From an uncultured Bacteroidales bacterium (GTDB lineage: Bacteria; Bacteroidota; Bacteroidia; Bacteroidales; Bacteroidaceae), in the NCBI GenBank assembly GCA_902779845.1, contig CACZCZ010000020.1, positions 62,001-126,000 on the forward strand: a stretch of 64,000 bases of DNA. The letters run 5' to 3'. The stretch's first letter is position 1; each line of letters starts with the position of its first letter. Shown here one piece after another: positions 54,667 to 61,878 of the stretch. A program made the position numbers and the translations under genes. The notes under the pieces are model-generated. The model saw only the letters and a program-made list of their open reading frames with translations. It made no database searches and was not told the DNA's origin.

Positions 54667-55885
54667 TGAGAGTGCTGTATAAACCACGCTTAAACATCTT
54701 GGGAGAGCGGGGCGTGAGACGGTTGATTTTCCTGCGGATGGCGACGATATTGAAGAACGATACGATGACGAAAAGTGCAAAGCCGATGAGGATGGTCATC
54801 GACACGGGGCCCTCGGCAAGCGTCGGGAACATCTCCCACAGGCGGTCGAGATAGATACCGCGAATCCAGAACAGCAGCACAAACGAGAGCAACAGCACGA
54901 GTGCATTGAGACCCACGGTCAGCAGCTGGTAAGGGCGGGACACTCGCGCAGGCGAATAGCCAATGAGCACGAGATTCTGCAGCTTGTCGGCGTTCTTCTG
55001 CACCAGCAGGAAGATGCTGAGCATGAGGATATAGAACGAGAGCAAACTGATGAGCAGCCCCACGGCCATGACGATAACGGCTACGACCTTCAGGAAGTAG
55101 GTGGCACGTCCGGCCTCGAGGCTATTATCTTCCAGCTCGTAACCTTTATCCTGAACATATCGCGCGATGGCATCGTCAGCGGGATTCTTCACCTCTACGA
55201 TCAGTCGTGTAGGGGCAGCAGCCGCAGCGGGGGCCAGCTCACGGTTGCTCTGTTGCATAAAGGATTCGGGCACAAGGACTGTGTTCAGGCGTGTGGAGAA
55301 GCCCACGACCTGCCCTTTCATGCGACGCTCTACCCCGCCCTCGCCACGCAGCCTCAGGTCGAGCTGAATCATCGAGACAAGGCCTTCGGAGAGTTTCGGG
55401 AGTGACTTGCTCTGTGCAAAGCCGAAGTTATAGATGGCCAGATAGGAACGGGGCAAGATGATAGGGACAGTCTGAGCATCCACTGCGGGCCACTGAACAT
55501 CCACGAAGGCATCCGGGACGCTCTCGAAGAACATATCGGTGCCGATTCCCATTCCGCCCATCGAGAGAGAGCCATAGACCTGATACTGCGAGGCGGTAAA
55601 AGCGCCCACGCGCCGTGTGAAGCCCTGTGCCTCGAGGTCGCGGATGTCGGCATCGGTGAAAGTCTGTGCCTCGCCGCCGAGCGTAGAGACGGCGGAGATG
55701 TGCTTGGAGAGGATGATATAGGTGTTCTTCATCACGCCGTCCTCACCGGAGAAAGCAGGAACGACATCTTCGTAGAACTGCAGGGAGAGCAGCACAATCA
55801 ACATCCCAAGCAGGTTGGCAAAGAAGAAGCCTGCCAGCTGCCCCACGCTCACATGCTGACGAAGGAGTTTCCAAATGAGTGTCAT
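54656..55885 (-). CDS. FtsX-like ABC transporter permease
   Basis: 409 residues. The first membrane helix (about 15-37) is followed by a large periplasmic domain (about 40-265, MacB-PCD-like: YIILSKHISAVSTLGGEAQT, FFESVPDAFVDVQWPAVDAQ). Three more helices follow near 270-300, 320-340 and 370-390 (VIVMAVGLLISLLSFYILML). This four-helix topology is that of the MacB/LolC/FtsX type VII family, which drive extracytoplasmic work rather than ordinary import. Its ATPase is encoded directly upstream (4-base ATGA overlap). Confidence 0.87.
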   Translation of the reverse strand: MTLIWKLLRQHVSVGQLAGFFFANLLGMLIVLLSLQFYEDVVPAFSGEDGVMKNTYIILSKHISAVSTLGGEAQTFTDADIRDLEAQGFTRRVGAFTASQYQVYGSLSMGGMGIGTDMFFESVPDAFVDVQWPAVDAQTVPIILPRSYLAIYNFGFAQSKSLPKLSEGLVSMIQLDLRLRGEGGVERRMKGQVVGFSTRLNTVLVPESFMQQSNRELAPAAAAAPTRLIVEVKNPADDAIARYVQDKGYELEDNSLEAGRATYFLKVVAVIVMAVGLLISLLSFYILMLSIFLLVQKNADKLQNLVLIGYSPARVSRPYQLLTVGLNALVLLLSFVLLFWIRGIYLDRLWEMFPTLAEGPVSMTILIGFALFVIVSFFNIVAIRRKINRLTPRSPKMFKRGLYSTLNGK

Positions 55886-56529
55886 AGCTTGAAGACTTTA
55901 TCGTAGGGTAAATCCATGTGATGACCAATACTTGTGATGATGACGCCGGCGCCCTGACTACGGGCCTCGTTCATGATCAGTTCGCCCATGGCGGCCGTAT
56001 TGTCAGCATCCAAATGGCTGACAGGTTCGTCTGCCAACAGGAAATCAAAGGGCTGGCAGAGGGCGCGGATGAGCGCCACGCGCTGCTGCTGTCCGAAGCT
56101 CATCTGCGCCAGCTTCACCTCGCGTTTGTCCGCGATGCCCAGCGCCTCGAACCACGCACAGATGTCGGCGTCGCTCTTGTGGTTGGTGAGTCGGTTCTTG
56201 ATTTGCACATTTTCCCAAGCCGTCAGTTCAGGGAAAAGGCGCAGTTCCTGGAACATCGTGCTTAGAGAGCGCTGACGCACCTGCGTCCAGTCGTAGGTAC
56301 AGAACTCATGGATGTCGCTGCCATCGAAGAGGATTTTTCCTTCGTAGTCCTGACGGTAGCCAATGAGGAAACTGCACAACGATGACTTGCCCGTTCCCGA
56401 CGCGGCCTCTATCAGATAGAGATGACCGCGTTCGAGCGTAGCATCCTGCTTCCAGATGTCCGACGGCGGAAGCGAGGGACGGTCTGCGAAGACTCGGGGA
56501 AGCGTATGGAGAAGAGAGATGGTATTCAA
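55882..56529 (-). CDS. LolD-like ABC transporter ATP-binding protein
   Basis: 215 residues from a TTG start (56529). Walker A is unusually EAASGTGKSSLCSFL (near 42-52), with serine-threonine where many have a second glycine-small pair. The Q-loop is in FQELRLFPELTAWENV. The signature is MSFGQQQRVALIRALC, diverged from the usual LSGGQ. Walker B DFLLADEPVSHLD follows and the switch histidine is in IITSIGHH. It pairs with the FtsX-like permease; MacAB/LolCDE-type function is by family. Confidence 0.87.
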   Translation of the reverse strand: MNTISLLHTLPRVFADRPSLPPSDIWKQDATLERGHLYLIEAASGTGKSSLCSFLIGYRQDYEGKILFDGSDIHEFCTYDWTQVRQRSLSTMFQELRLFPELTAWENVQIKNRLTNHKSDADICAWFEALGIADKREVKLAQMSFGQQQRVALIRALCQPFDFLLADEPVSHLDADNTAAMGELIMNEARSQGAGVIITSIGHHMDLPYDKVFKL

Positions 56530-56565
56530 GGGAATGAAGAATAAGAGTTACTAATGAGGAATGAA

Positions 56566-56640
56566 GAAGGCTGCGATTAAGCGAGAGGAGAGTCAAGCTC
56601 GCTTGAACTATCCCGAGCGTGAGCAGGCTCGACCGAAGGT
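56566..56640. repeat. Intergenic AAGCGAG/CTCGCTT inverted-repeat element
   Basis: AAGCGAG (56579-56585) pairs with CTCGCTT (56598-56604), followed by CCCGAGCGTGAGCAGGCTCG. It lies between the ABC ATPase and the DUF4836-like gene. It resembles dispersed noncoding repeats of related genomes; copy number in this genome cannot be seen here. Confidence 0.5.
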
Positions 56641-56655
56641 CAATGAAGAATGGGA

Positions 56656-58137
56656 TTATCTCAGGAGTAGTTTCTTGGTGAGATTTGTGTCTTCGGGCGC
56701 TACAAGTTGTATCTCGAATTGTCCGACCTCTTTCATGGTCACATTCAGGCGTTTGAACAGACGGAACATCCCCAGCGTCTGCCCTTGGCCGAACAGACGT
56801 CCGAGCGCTGCAATCGGCTGTGTGTCAAGGGTCAGATAGAGACGATAGTTCTTTATCTGCTGACGTTCAGATCGGAGGTAAGCATTTTCCTGTGGCACAC
56901 GTTCCGTGGTGGCCAAATTCTGACTGGCTGCAACATACAAGATATTGTCATGGGCTCCGAACCACGCCGAATAGCCGTTGGCCATCAGACAGAAGTCCCG
57001 CGGCGAGGACTCAGTGAGTTTGTATCCCGACTGCGCGGCAGCACTCTTCAGCCAGTAGTCCTTCTGTTGGAGGAAGTTCATGTCCTTGAGTTCCGCCAGC
57101 AGGCGCAACGAGGGCGTACGACTCCACCCCAGCAGGAAGGTGACATCTGTCAGTTCCAGCATCACGTCGCCATCAACGGCTGTCAGCATCTGGTCTGCAT
57201 CAACCATCATATTCATCCCCAACAGCGCGGTGCGCAGGTCAGGGTTCTTGCGCAGGAATTCAATGAGCGTGCTACCTTGGACATTGCACATCAGCCACAT
57301 CAGCCCCGAGGGCTGTGCCCGATCAATGAGACGTCCATCGATGGGTCGCAGTGTCTTCGCAATGTCCTTGAGATGCTGCGAAGCCTCAGCCTGATCTGTC
57401 AGCAGGTCTATATGGAACACCAGTTCATTCTTGTTGGCATCGGCCGCCAGACGCAAATAGATGTCATCCAATGTCTCCAAGCCCAGCATCTCCGAGATCT
57501 GTCCTCGCCATTCTATCGGCAACAGCGCCGCATCTGCCACTGCCGACAGCGGCTCGACATTTCCATCCAAGCGATGAAAGAGTTCGGTGTGGATAGCGCT
57601 CTGCAAGGGATTCTGTTTCATGAGCTCGGCCATCTGTCCACGCAGGCGGTCCTGGTCAGCACCGATGGCAGGTCCCATGACGAGAGCTCTGTCATCATCG
57701 AAGCACAACAACCACTGACGCGCCACCACAGCCCACGAGAAGCCACGTTGCCGGGTCATCTCCGAGGCCAGTCCGCGCTCCTGAAGCTCCTCGCAGAAAT
57801 CCTCAAAGTCATCGTCGTCGCTCAGCGCCGCCACAGCGCCAAAGCCTCCTTCCTTGGTAGCAAAACCATAGATGGGTTTCTTCAAGTCGATTCCCAAGTC
57901 CGTTTCGTCGTCAGCATCGCTCATATAACGTCGCATCAGTTGCAACTGTTCCTCGAGGGTGAAGTCTGCTTTGTCAAAGAGATGGACTATGTCAAGGCGG
58001 GCAATGGCAACAGCATCCTTGGGGATGACACTGCCGTGAATCACGCGGCGCCGCGACCATAAAAAGAGCACTGCCGCAACGATGATTACCACGGCAATGA
58101 CAGCTGCAAGGATATAAAGATGTTTCTTTTTCATCAC
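56656..58137 (-). CDS. Membrane-anchored DUF4836-like protein
   Basis: 493 residues. One N-terminal membrane helix (LYILAAVIAVVIIVAAVLFL, about 6-27) anchors a long soluble part, probably periplasmic. Repeated beta-alpha patterns are seen: IPKDAVAIARLDIVHLFDKA, GFATKEGGFGAVAALSDDDD and SWAVVARQWLLCFDDDRALV. It resembles the DUF4836/DUF3352 group of Bacteroidales proteins, for which no function is established; I am not sure of the family. It lies six bases after rsmE. Confidence 0.7.
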   Translation of the reverse strand: MMKKKHLYILAAVIAVVIIVAAVLFLWSRRRVIHGSVIPKDAVAIARLDIVHLFDKADFTLEEQLQLMRRYMSDADDETDLGIDLKKPIYGFATKEGGFGAVAALSDDDDFEDFCEELQERGLASEMTRQRGFSWAVVARQWLLCFDDDRALVMGPAIGADQDRLRGQMAELMKQNPLQSAIHTELFHRLDGNVEPLSAVADAALLPIEWRGQISEMLGLETLDDIYLRLAADANKNELVFHIDLLTDQAEASQHLKDIAKTLRPIDGRLIDRAQPSGLMWLMCNVQGSTLIEFLRKNPDLRTALLGMNMMVDADQMLTAVDGDVMLELTDVTFLLGWSRTPSLRLLAELKDMNFLQQKDYWLKSAAAQSGYKLTESSPRDFCLMANGYSAWFGAHDNILYVAASQNLATTERVPQENAYLRSERQQIKNYRLYLTLDTQPIAALGRLFGQGQTLGMFRLFKRLNVTMKEVGQFEIQLVAPEDTNLTKKLLLR

Positions 58138-58143
58138 AAATGT

Positions 58144-58902
58144 TTATCGATTAGCCAGACGCATGAGATGCACCGCCACAAGTGCGGCTGTCTCTGTACG
58201 CAGGCGGCTTGTGCCTAAAGAGACCGAGCGGAAGCCGGCCGCTTCAGCAGCCCTAACCTCGTCGATGCTGAAGTCTCCTTCGGGACCGATGAGCACTAGA
58301 GCCGGGGTCTGGGGTTGTAAAATATCAAGGAGAAAAGGAGCAGACTCTCCCCCCGCCCTCCCTATAAGGGAGGGAGCAGAATGTTCTGAGCAGGCGTCCG
58401 CATGGCAATGCGCTATGAAGCGTTGCTCGGGGAGGTCTGTGCGCTGGATGAACTTTTGGAAAGGCATCATCTCTTCAAGGACCGGCTTCCAGGCCTTGTG
58501 GCTCTGTTTCATGGCGGCTATCAGGATCTTGTCGAGGCGGTCGGTCTTGACAACACGGCGTTCCGAGAAGCGGCAGTCCAGCAGCGAGAGGCGGTCGAGC
58601 CCGACCTCTGTGGCCTTCTCTGCCAGCCATTCCATCCGGTCCATATTCTTTGTCGGTGCCACGGCCAGATGAATCATCCCTGTCCATTCAGGTTGCTGCG
58701 GTTCACGCGCTTCGATGCGATAGCGGCAGTGGTGTCCTGTGGCTTCCGTGATGACAGCGCGATAGAAGCCACCTGTTCCATCCATGAGATGTATCTCATC
58801 ACCCATCTGCAAGCGCAACACGCGCAGGGCGTGCTGTGCTTCGTCGGCCGGGAGCTGTCCGGCCTCGGGTTCGGGTGTATAGAAGAAACGGACTTCTTTC
58901 AT
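58144..58902 (-). CDS. rsmE: 16S rRNA (uracil-1498-N3)-methyltransferase with a repeat-encoded insertion
   Basis: 252 residues. It methylates U1498 of 16S rRNA. The N-terminal PUA-like domain (1-70) has QHALRVLRLQMGDEIHLMDG. The SPOUT methyltransferase domain has VAPTKNMDRMEWLAEKATEV, LLDCRFSERRV and the SAM-knot LIGPEGDFSIDEVRAAEAAG and VSLGTSRLRTETAALVAVHL. The segment DACSEH-SAPSLIGRAGGES between HCHA and PFLLDILQ is encoded by a palindromic repeat and falls in a loop before the knot. The catalytic motifs are intact, so function is probably kept. Confidence 0.95.
   Translation of the reverse strand: MKEVRFFYTPEPEAGQLPADEAQHALRVLRLQMGDEIHLMDGTGGFYRAVITEATGHHCRYRIEAREPQQPEWTGMIHLAVAPTKNMDRMEWLAEKATEVGLDRLSLLDCRFSERRVVKTDRLDKILIAAMKQSHKAWKPVLEEMMPFQKFIQRTDLPEQRFIAHCHADACSEHSAPSLIGRAGGESAPFLLDILQPQTPALVLIGPEGDFSIDEVRAAEAAGFRSVSLGTSRLRTETAALVAVHLMRLANR
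58341..58390 (-). repeat. Palindromic GC-rich repeat inside rsmE
   Basis: TCAGAACATTCTG extension, then CTCCCTCCCTTATAGGGAGG and tail GGGGGGAGAGTCTG, sense orientation, translated SEHSAPSLIGRAGGES. The same TCAGAACATTC extension occurs in the copy at 54041, so the full unit is about 50 bases. Confidence 0.85.
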
Positions 58903-58920
58903 GAGTAGTTCAGCAAAGGC

Positions 58921-59490
58921 TTACAGGCTTTCGTCCTGCTGAGGTGTTCGTTTTGCCAGTTCATCGCGCAGCTTCGAGGCTGCCTCGTAGTTCTCCGTTG
59001 CCACTGCGTGCTGCAGGGCCTCTTCAAGCATCTGGCGCGTCAGCGTATTGATGTTGAGGGCATAAGAATGTTCGCCCGTGCGGTGCATATACTGTGCTGC
59101 CAACAGTTCCTCCTCGATCATGATAGGACACATCGCCGACATTGCCATCACGAGGCCGTCGGTGGCCTGGCAGAATTCCAGCACCCGCTCCTCGCCGTCG
59201 CGTTCTGCCACGATGCGGCAGAAGAAGGTGGCATCCTTGATGGTGGTGATTTCCATACGCTGCAGATGCACGCCGAATTTCAGCATCAGCAGATGCGAGG
59301 CATCGGCGACTGTGGCTGCCACGGGCATGGGCAAGGGTATCTTGGCACGCGTCATCAGCGTGAGGGCGCGGCGCGTGGACATCATAATCGGCAGGATGCG
59401 TTCTCCACCTTTCTCACGCAGCATCAACATCGAGCGATCGTTGTCCGACGTAATGCCTGCAACAGCGTGTATTTCGAGTTCTATGAGCAC
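58921..59490 (-). CDS. Bifunctional nuclease family (DUF151) protein with UVR motif
   Basis: 189 residues from a GTG (59490). A BFN/DUF151 domain (about 1-130) shows MLIELEIHAVAGITSDND, GGERILPIMMSTRRALTLMT and EITTIKDATFFCRIVAERDG. A UvrB/UvrC-type helical motif at about 150-180 reads MLEEALQHAVATENYEAASK. The combination is widespread in Bacteroidota; the biochemical role is unclear despite the family name. It follows the MFS gene across an AT-rich repeat. Confidence 0.88.
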   Translation of the reverse strand: MLIELEIHAVAGITSDNDRSMLMLREKGGERILPIMMSTRRALTLMTRAKIPLPMPVAATVADASHLLMLKFGVHLQRMEITTIKDATFFCRIVAERDGEERVLEFCQATDGLVMAMSAMCPIMIEEELLAAQYMHRTGEHSYALNINTLTRQMLEEALQHAVATENYEAASKLRDELAKRTPQQDESL

Positions 59491-59499
59491 GCTTTCAAT

Positions 59500-59552
59500 C
59501 TTTCGTTATAACGTTATTTCGACATATCGGCATTTCGACATTTCGACAAAAA
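59500..59552. repeat. AT-rich CGTTAT/TTTCGACAT short-period repeat
   Basis: TTTCGTTATAACGTTATTTCG followed by CGACATATCGGCATTTCGAC-type units, about 11-bp period, between the MFS and DUF151 genes. Split here: TTTCGTTATAACG and TTATTTCGACAT. Confidence 0.55.
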
Positions 59553-59555
59553 CAC

Positions 59556-60845
59556 TTAATGCCCCACGCTCGCCGCGTCCACAGTTTTCTTCGGTCCTTT
59601 GAAGAAGATGGCGAAGAGGATGGCGACGACGGCAGCATAGGTGGCGAATATATACCACGAGGTCTGCCAGCCGGCAATGATTTCCTCTGACGAAGCATCC
59701 TCCAGCTGTGGCAGGAAGACGTAATGGTTCAGCACACGCTGTGCCAGTTGTGTCCCGAAGAATGCGCCCAAACCGTTGGTCATCATCATGAACAAACCCT
59801 GCGCACTGGAGCGGATGCTCTCGTCGGTCTCCTGATTCACATACAGCGAGCCAGAGATGTTGAAGAAGTCAAAGGCTACGCCATAGACAATCATCGAGAG
59901 GATGAAGAGCCAGACACCGCTGCCGGGGTTACCCATGCCGAAGAAGGCAAAGCGCAGCACCCATGCCAGCAGCGCAATGAGCACCACTTTCTTGATGCCG
60001 AAGCGCGAGAGGAAGAAGGGGATGAGCAGAATACACAGTGTCTCGCTCATCTGCGACAGCGAGATGAGGATGTTGGCGTGCTGCACCCCGAAGGTGTCGG
60101 CATAGGCAGGAATCTCGCCGAAGCTGGTGATGAAGGGATTGGCAAAGCCGTTGGTGATCTGCAGGCAGGCGCCCAACAACATCGCGAAGATGAAGAAGGT
60201 GGCCATACGAGGATTCAGGAAGAGCTTGAAGGCGTTCAGTCCGAGGGCCTCAGCCAGAGATTTCTTCGGTCCCTTTTGAATGCGCATCCGCGGCATCGTC
60301 AGCGCATAGGCTGCCATGACAAGACTCAGCGCACCGCTGACCATCCACTGCCCGGGGGTGGCCTGCAGACCCGTCAGATCCACAACCCACATCGTCACGA
60401 TGAAGCCTACGGTTCCCCACACGCGGATGGGCGGGAAGGTTTTGACGCTATCGTAACCGGCGCCCTCGAGGGCGGAGTAGCTGACAGAGTAGTTGAGCGC
60501 TATCGTAGGCATAAAGAAGGCCACCGACAGCGAGTAGAGGGCAAACAAGGGCGCAAACTGAACGGCGCTGCCCGCCTCGTAGGCATAGAAGGAAGCCCCC
60601 ATCATGAACAGCCCCGCCAACGTGTGGCAGAGGCTCAGCACGCGCTGTCCTTCCATCCAGCGGTCGGCGAGCATCCCCATGAGTGCGGGCATAAAGATGG
60701 AAACCATTCCCTGCATGGCATAGAACCAGCCGATGTTCGTTGCCAGTCCTACACTGGCAAGATAAGTCCCCATAGACGTCAGGTAAGCGCCCCAAACGGC
60801 GAATTCAAGGAAGTTAAGCGCTGTAAGTCGGATTTTCAGATTCAT
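59556..60845 (-). CDS. Nucleoside:H+ symporter-like MFS transporter
   Basis: 429 residues with about twelve membrane helices. I chose the ATG at 60845 (MNLKIRLTALNFLEFAVWGA) because the next upstream ATG falls inside the -7 box at 60875-60882. The signature LNFLEFAVWGAYLTSMGTYL, PALMGMLADRW and IPFFLSRFGIKKVVLIALLA resembles NupG/XapB nucleoside permeases. Substrate not proven from sequence. It is divergent from the GH16 gene with about 110 bases between starts. Confidence 0.87.
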   Translation of the reverse strand: MNLKIRLTALNFLEFAVWGAYLTSMGTYLASVGLATNIGWFYAMQGMVSIFMPALMGMLADRWMEGQRVLSLCHTLAGLFMMGASFYAYEAGSAVQFAPLFALYSLSVAFFMPTIALNYSVSYSALEGAGYDSVKTFPPIRVWGTVGFIVTMWVVDLTGLQATPGQWMVSGALSLVMAAYALTMPRMRIQKGPKKSLAEALGLNAFKLFLNPRMATFFIFAMLLGACLQITNGFANPFITSFGEIPAYADTFGVQHANILISLSQMSETLCILLIPFFLSRFGIKKVVLIALLAWVLRFAFFGMGNPGSGVWLFILSMIVYGVAFDFFNISGSLYVNQETDESIRSSAQGLFMMMTNGLGAFFGTQLAQRVLNHYVFLPQLEDASSEEIIAGWQTSWYIFATYAAVVAILFAIFFKGPKKTVDAASVGH

Positions 60846-60874
60846 GAGAACAGATGTTTTCTTAATGTTCGGCA

Positions 60875-60882
60875 CAAAAGTA
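60875..60882 (-). promoter_or_regulatory. Putative -7 box of the MFS gene
   Basis: Minus strand TACTTTTG followed by TGCCGAAC. It decides the start at 60845. The -33 region is not clear. Confidence 0.5.
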
Positions 60883-60925
60883 CAAAAAAAGTCGCTTTTC
60901 GCGATGCTCTATGGACAACTTTTTC

Positions 60926-60933
60926 TATTTTTG
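60926..60933 (+). promoter_or_regulatory. Putative -7 box of the GH16 gene
   Basis: TATTTTTG followed by CCCCGAAAA, about 22 bases before the ATG at 60955. The leader would be very short. Confidence 0.45.
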
Positions 60934-60954
60934 CCCCGAAAAATTCTTTTCACA

Positions 60955-61878
60955 ATGACAAATAAACATTTCCTGTTGCTCCTGACGATGTCCTTTTCCG
61001 TCCTCGGCAACGCACAAAACACGACAGCAAATCCCGACAACATGACACTTGTCTGGTCCGATGAGTTCGACTACACCGGAGCGCCCGACTCCACTCGCTG
61101 GCAGTATGAATACGGTTTCGTCCGCAACGAAGAGTTGCAGTGGTATCAGCCCCAGAACGCCCGCGTCCTCAACGGCGTTCTGCAGATTACGGGGCGCCAC
61201 GAGCAGGTGGCGAATGCGCGCTACCGCAGCGACAGCCGCGACTGGCGCCGCAACCGCGCCGTGGCGGAATACACCAGCGCCTGCGTCCACACCCGCGACC
61301 GCTTCACCTTCCGCTACGGACGTCTCGAAGTGCGGGCTCGCATTCCCGTGGCTCCGGGCTCATGGCCTGCCATCTGGACCCTCGGCAACCGCTGGGGGTG
61401 GCCAGCCTGCGGCGAAGTCGATGTGATGGAGTTCTACCGTGTGCCGCCCGCCACCACCGGCATCAGCCATCTTCAGGCCAGCCGCGAGCGCTCGCTGCCC
61501 ATCATCCTGGCCAATGCGTGCTGGCACGGTGACAACGGCCGCGACGCCTGGGACTCCAGCCGCACTCCCCTCTCCCACTTCACCGACCGCGACCCGGAGT
61601 GGGCATCGCACTTCCATGTCTGGCGCATGGACTGGAGCCCTGAGGCCATCCGTCTCTATCTCGACGACGAGCTCCTCAACGATATCCCCACAAACCAAGC
61701 CGAGCGTGGCGGCGGCCGGGATCACGATGTCAACCCCTTTGCCAACGACACGCCCGGCTTCGGACATTATATTCTCTTAAACCTCGCCATCGGCAGCTGC
61801 GGCGGTCAGCCCGACAACACAGCTTTTCCGATGGTCTATGAGATAGACTACGTGCGCGTGTATAAGAATAAGGATTAG
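60955..61878 (+). CDS. GH16-family beta-glucanase, secreted
   Basis: 307 residues from MTNKHFLLLLTMSFSVLGNA, a signal peptide. GH16 jelly-roll features: LVWSDEFDYTGAPDSTRWQY, RYGRLEVRARIPVAPGSWPA and IWTLGNRWGWPACGEVDVME, which contains the catalytic E-x-D-x-x-E (about residue 153-158). Strands FHVWRMDWSPEAIRLYLDDE and the C-terminal YEIDYVRVYK follow. Laminarinase or lichenase activity is likely by family. It converges on a TonB receptor gene and their stop codons overlap within TTAG (61875-61878). Confidence 0.93.
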   Translation: MTNKHFLLLLTMSFSVLGNAQNTTANPDNMTLVWSDEFDYTGAPDSTRWQYEYGFVRNEELQWYQPQNARVLNGVLQITGRHEQVANARYRSDSRDWRRNRAVAEYTSACVHTRDRFTFRYGRLEVRARIPVAPGSWPAIWTLGNRWGWPACGEVDVMEFYRVPPATTGISHLQASRERSLPIILANACWHGDNGRDAWDSSRTPLSHFTDRDPEWASHFHVWRMDWSPEAIRLYLDDELLNDIPTNQAERGGGRDHDVNPFANDTPGFGHYILLNLAIGSCGGQPDNTAFPMVYEIDYVRVYKNKD

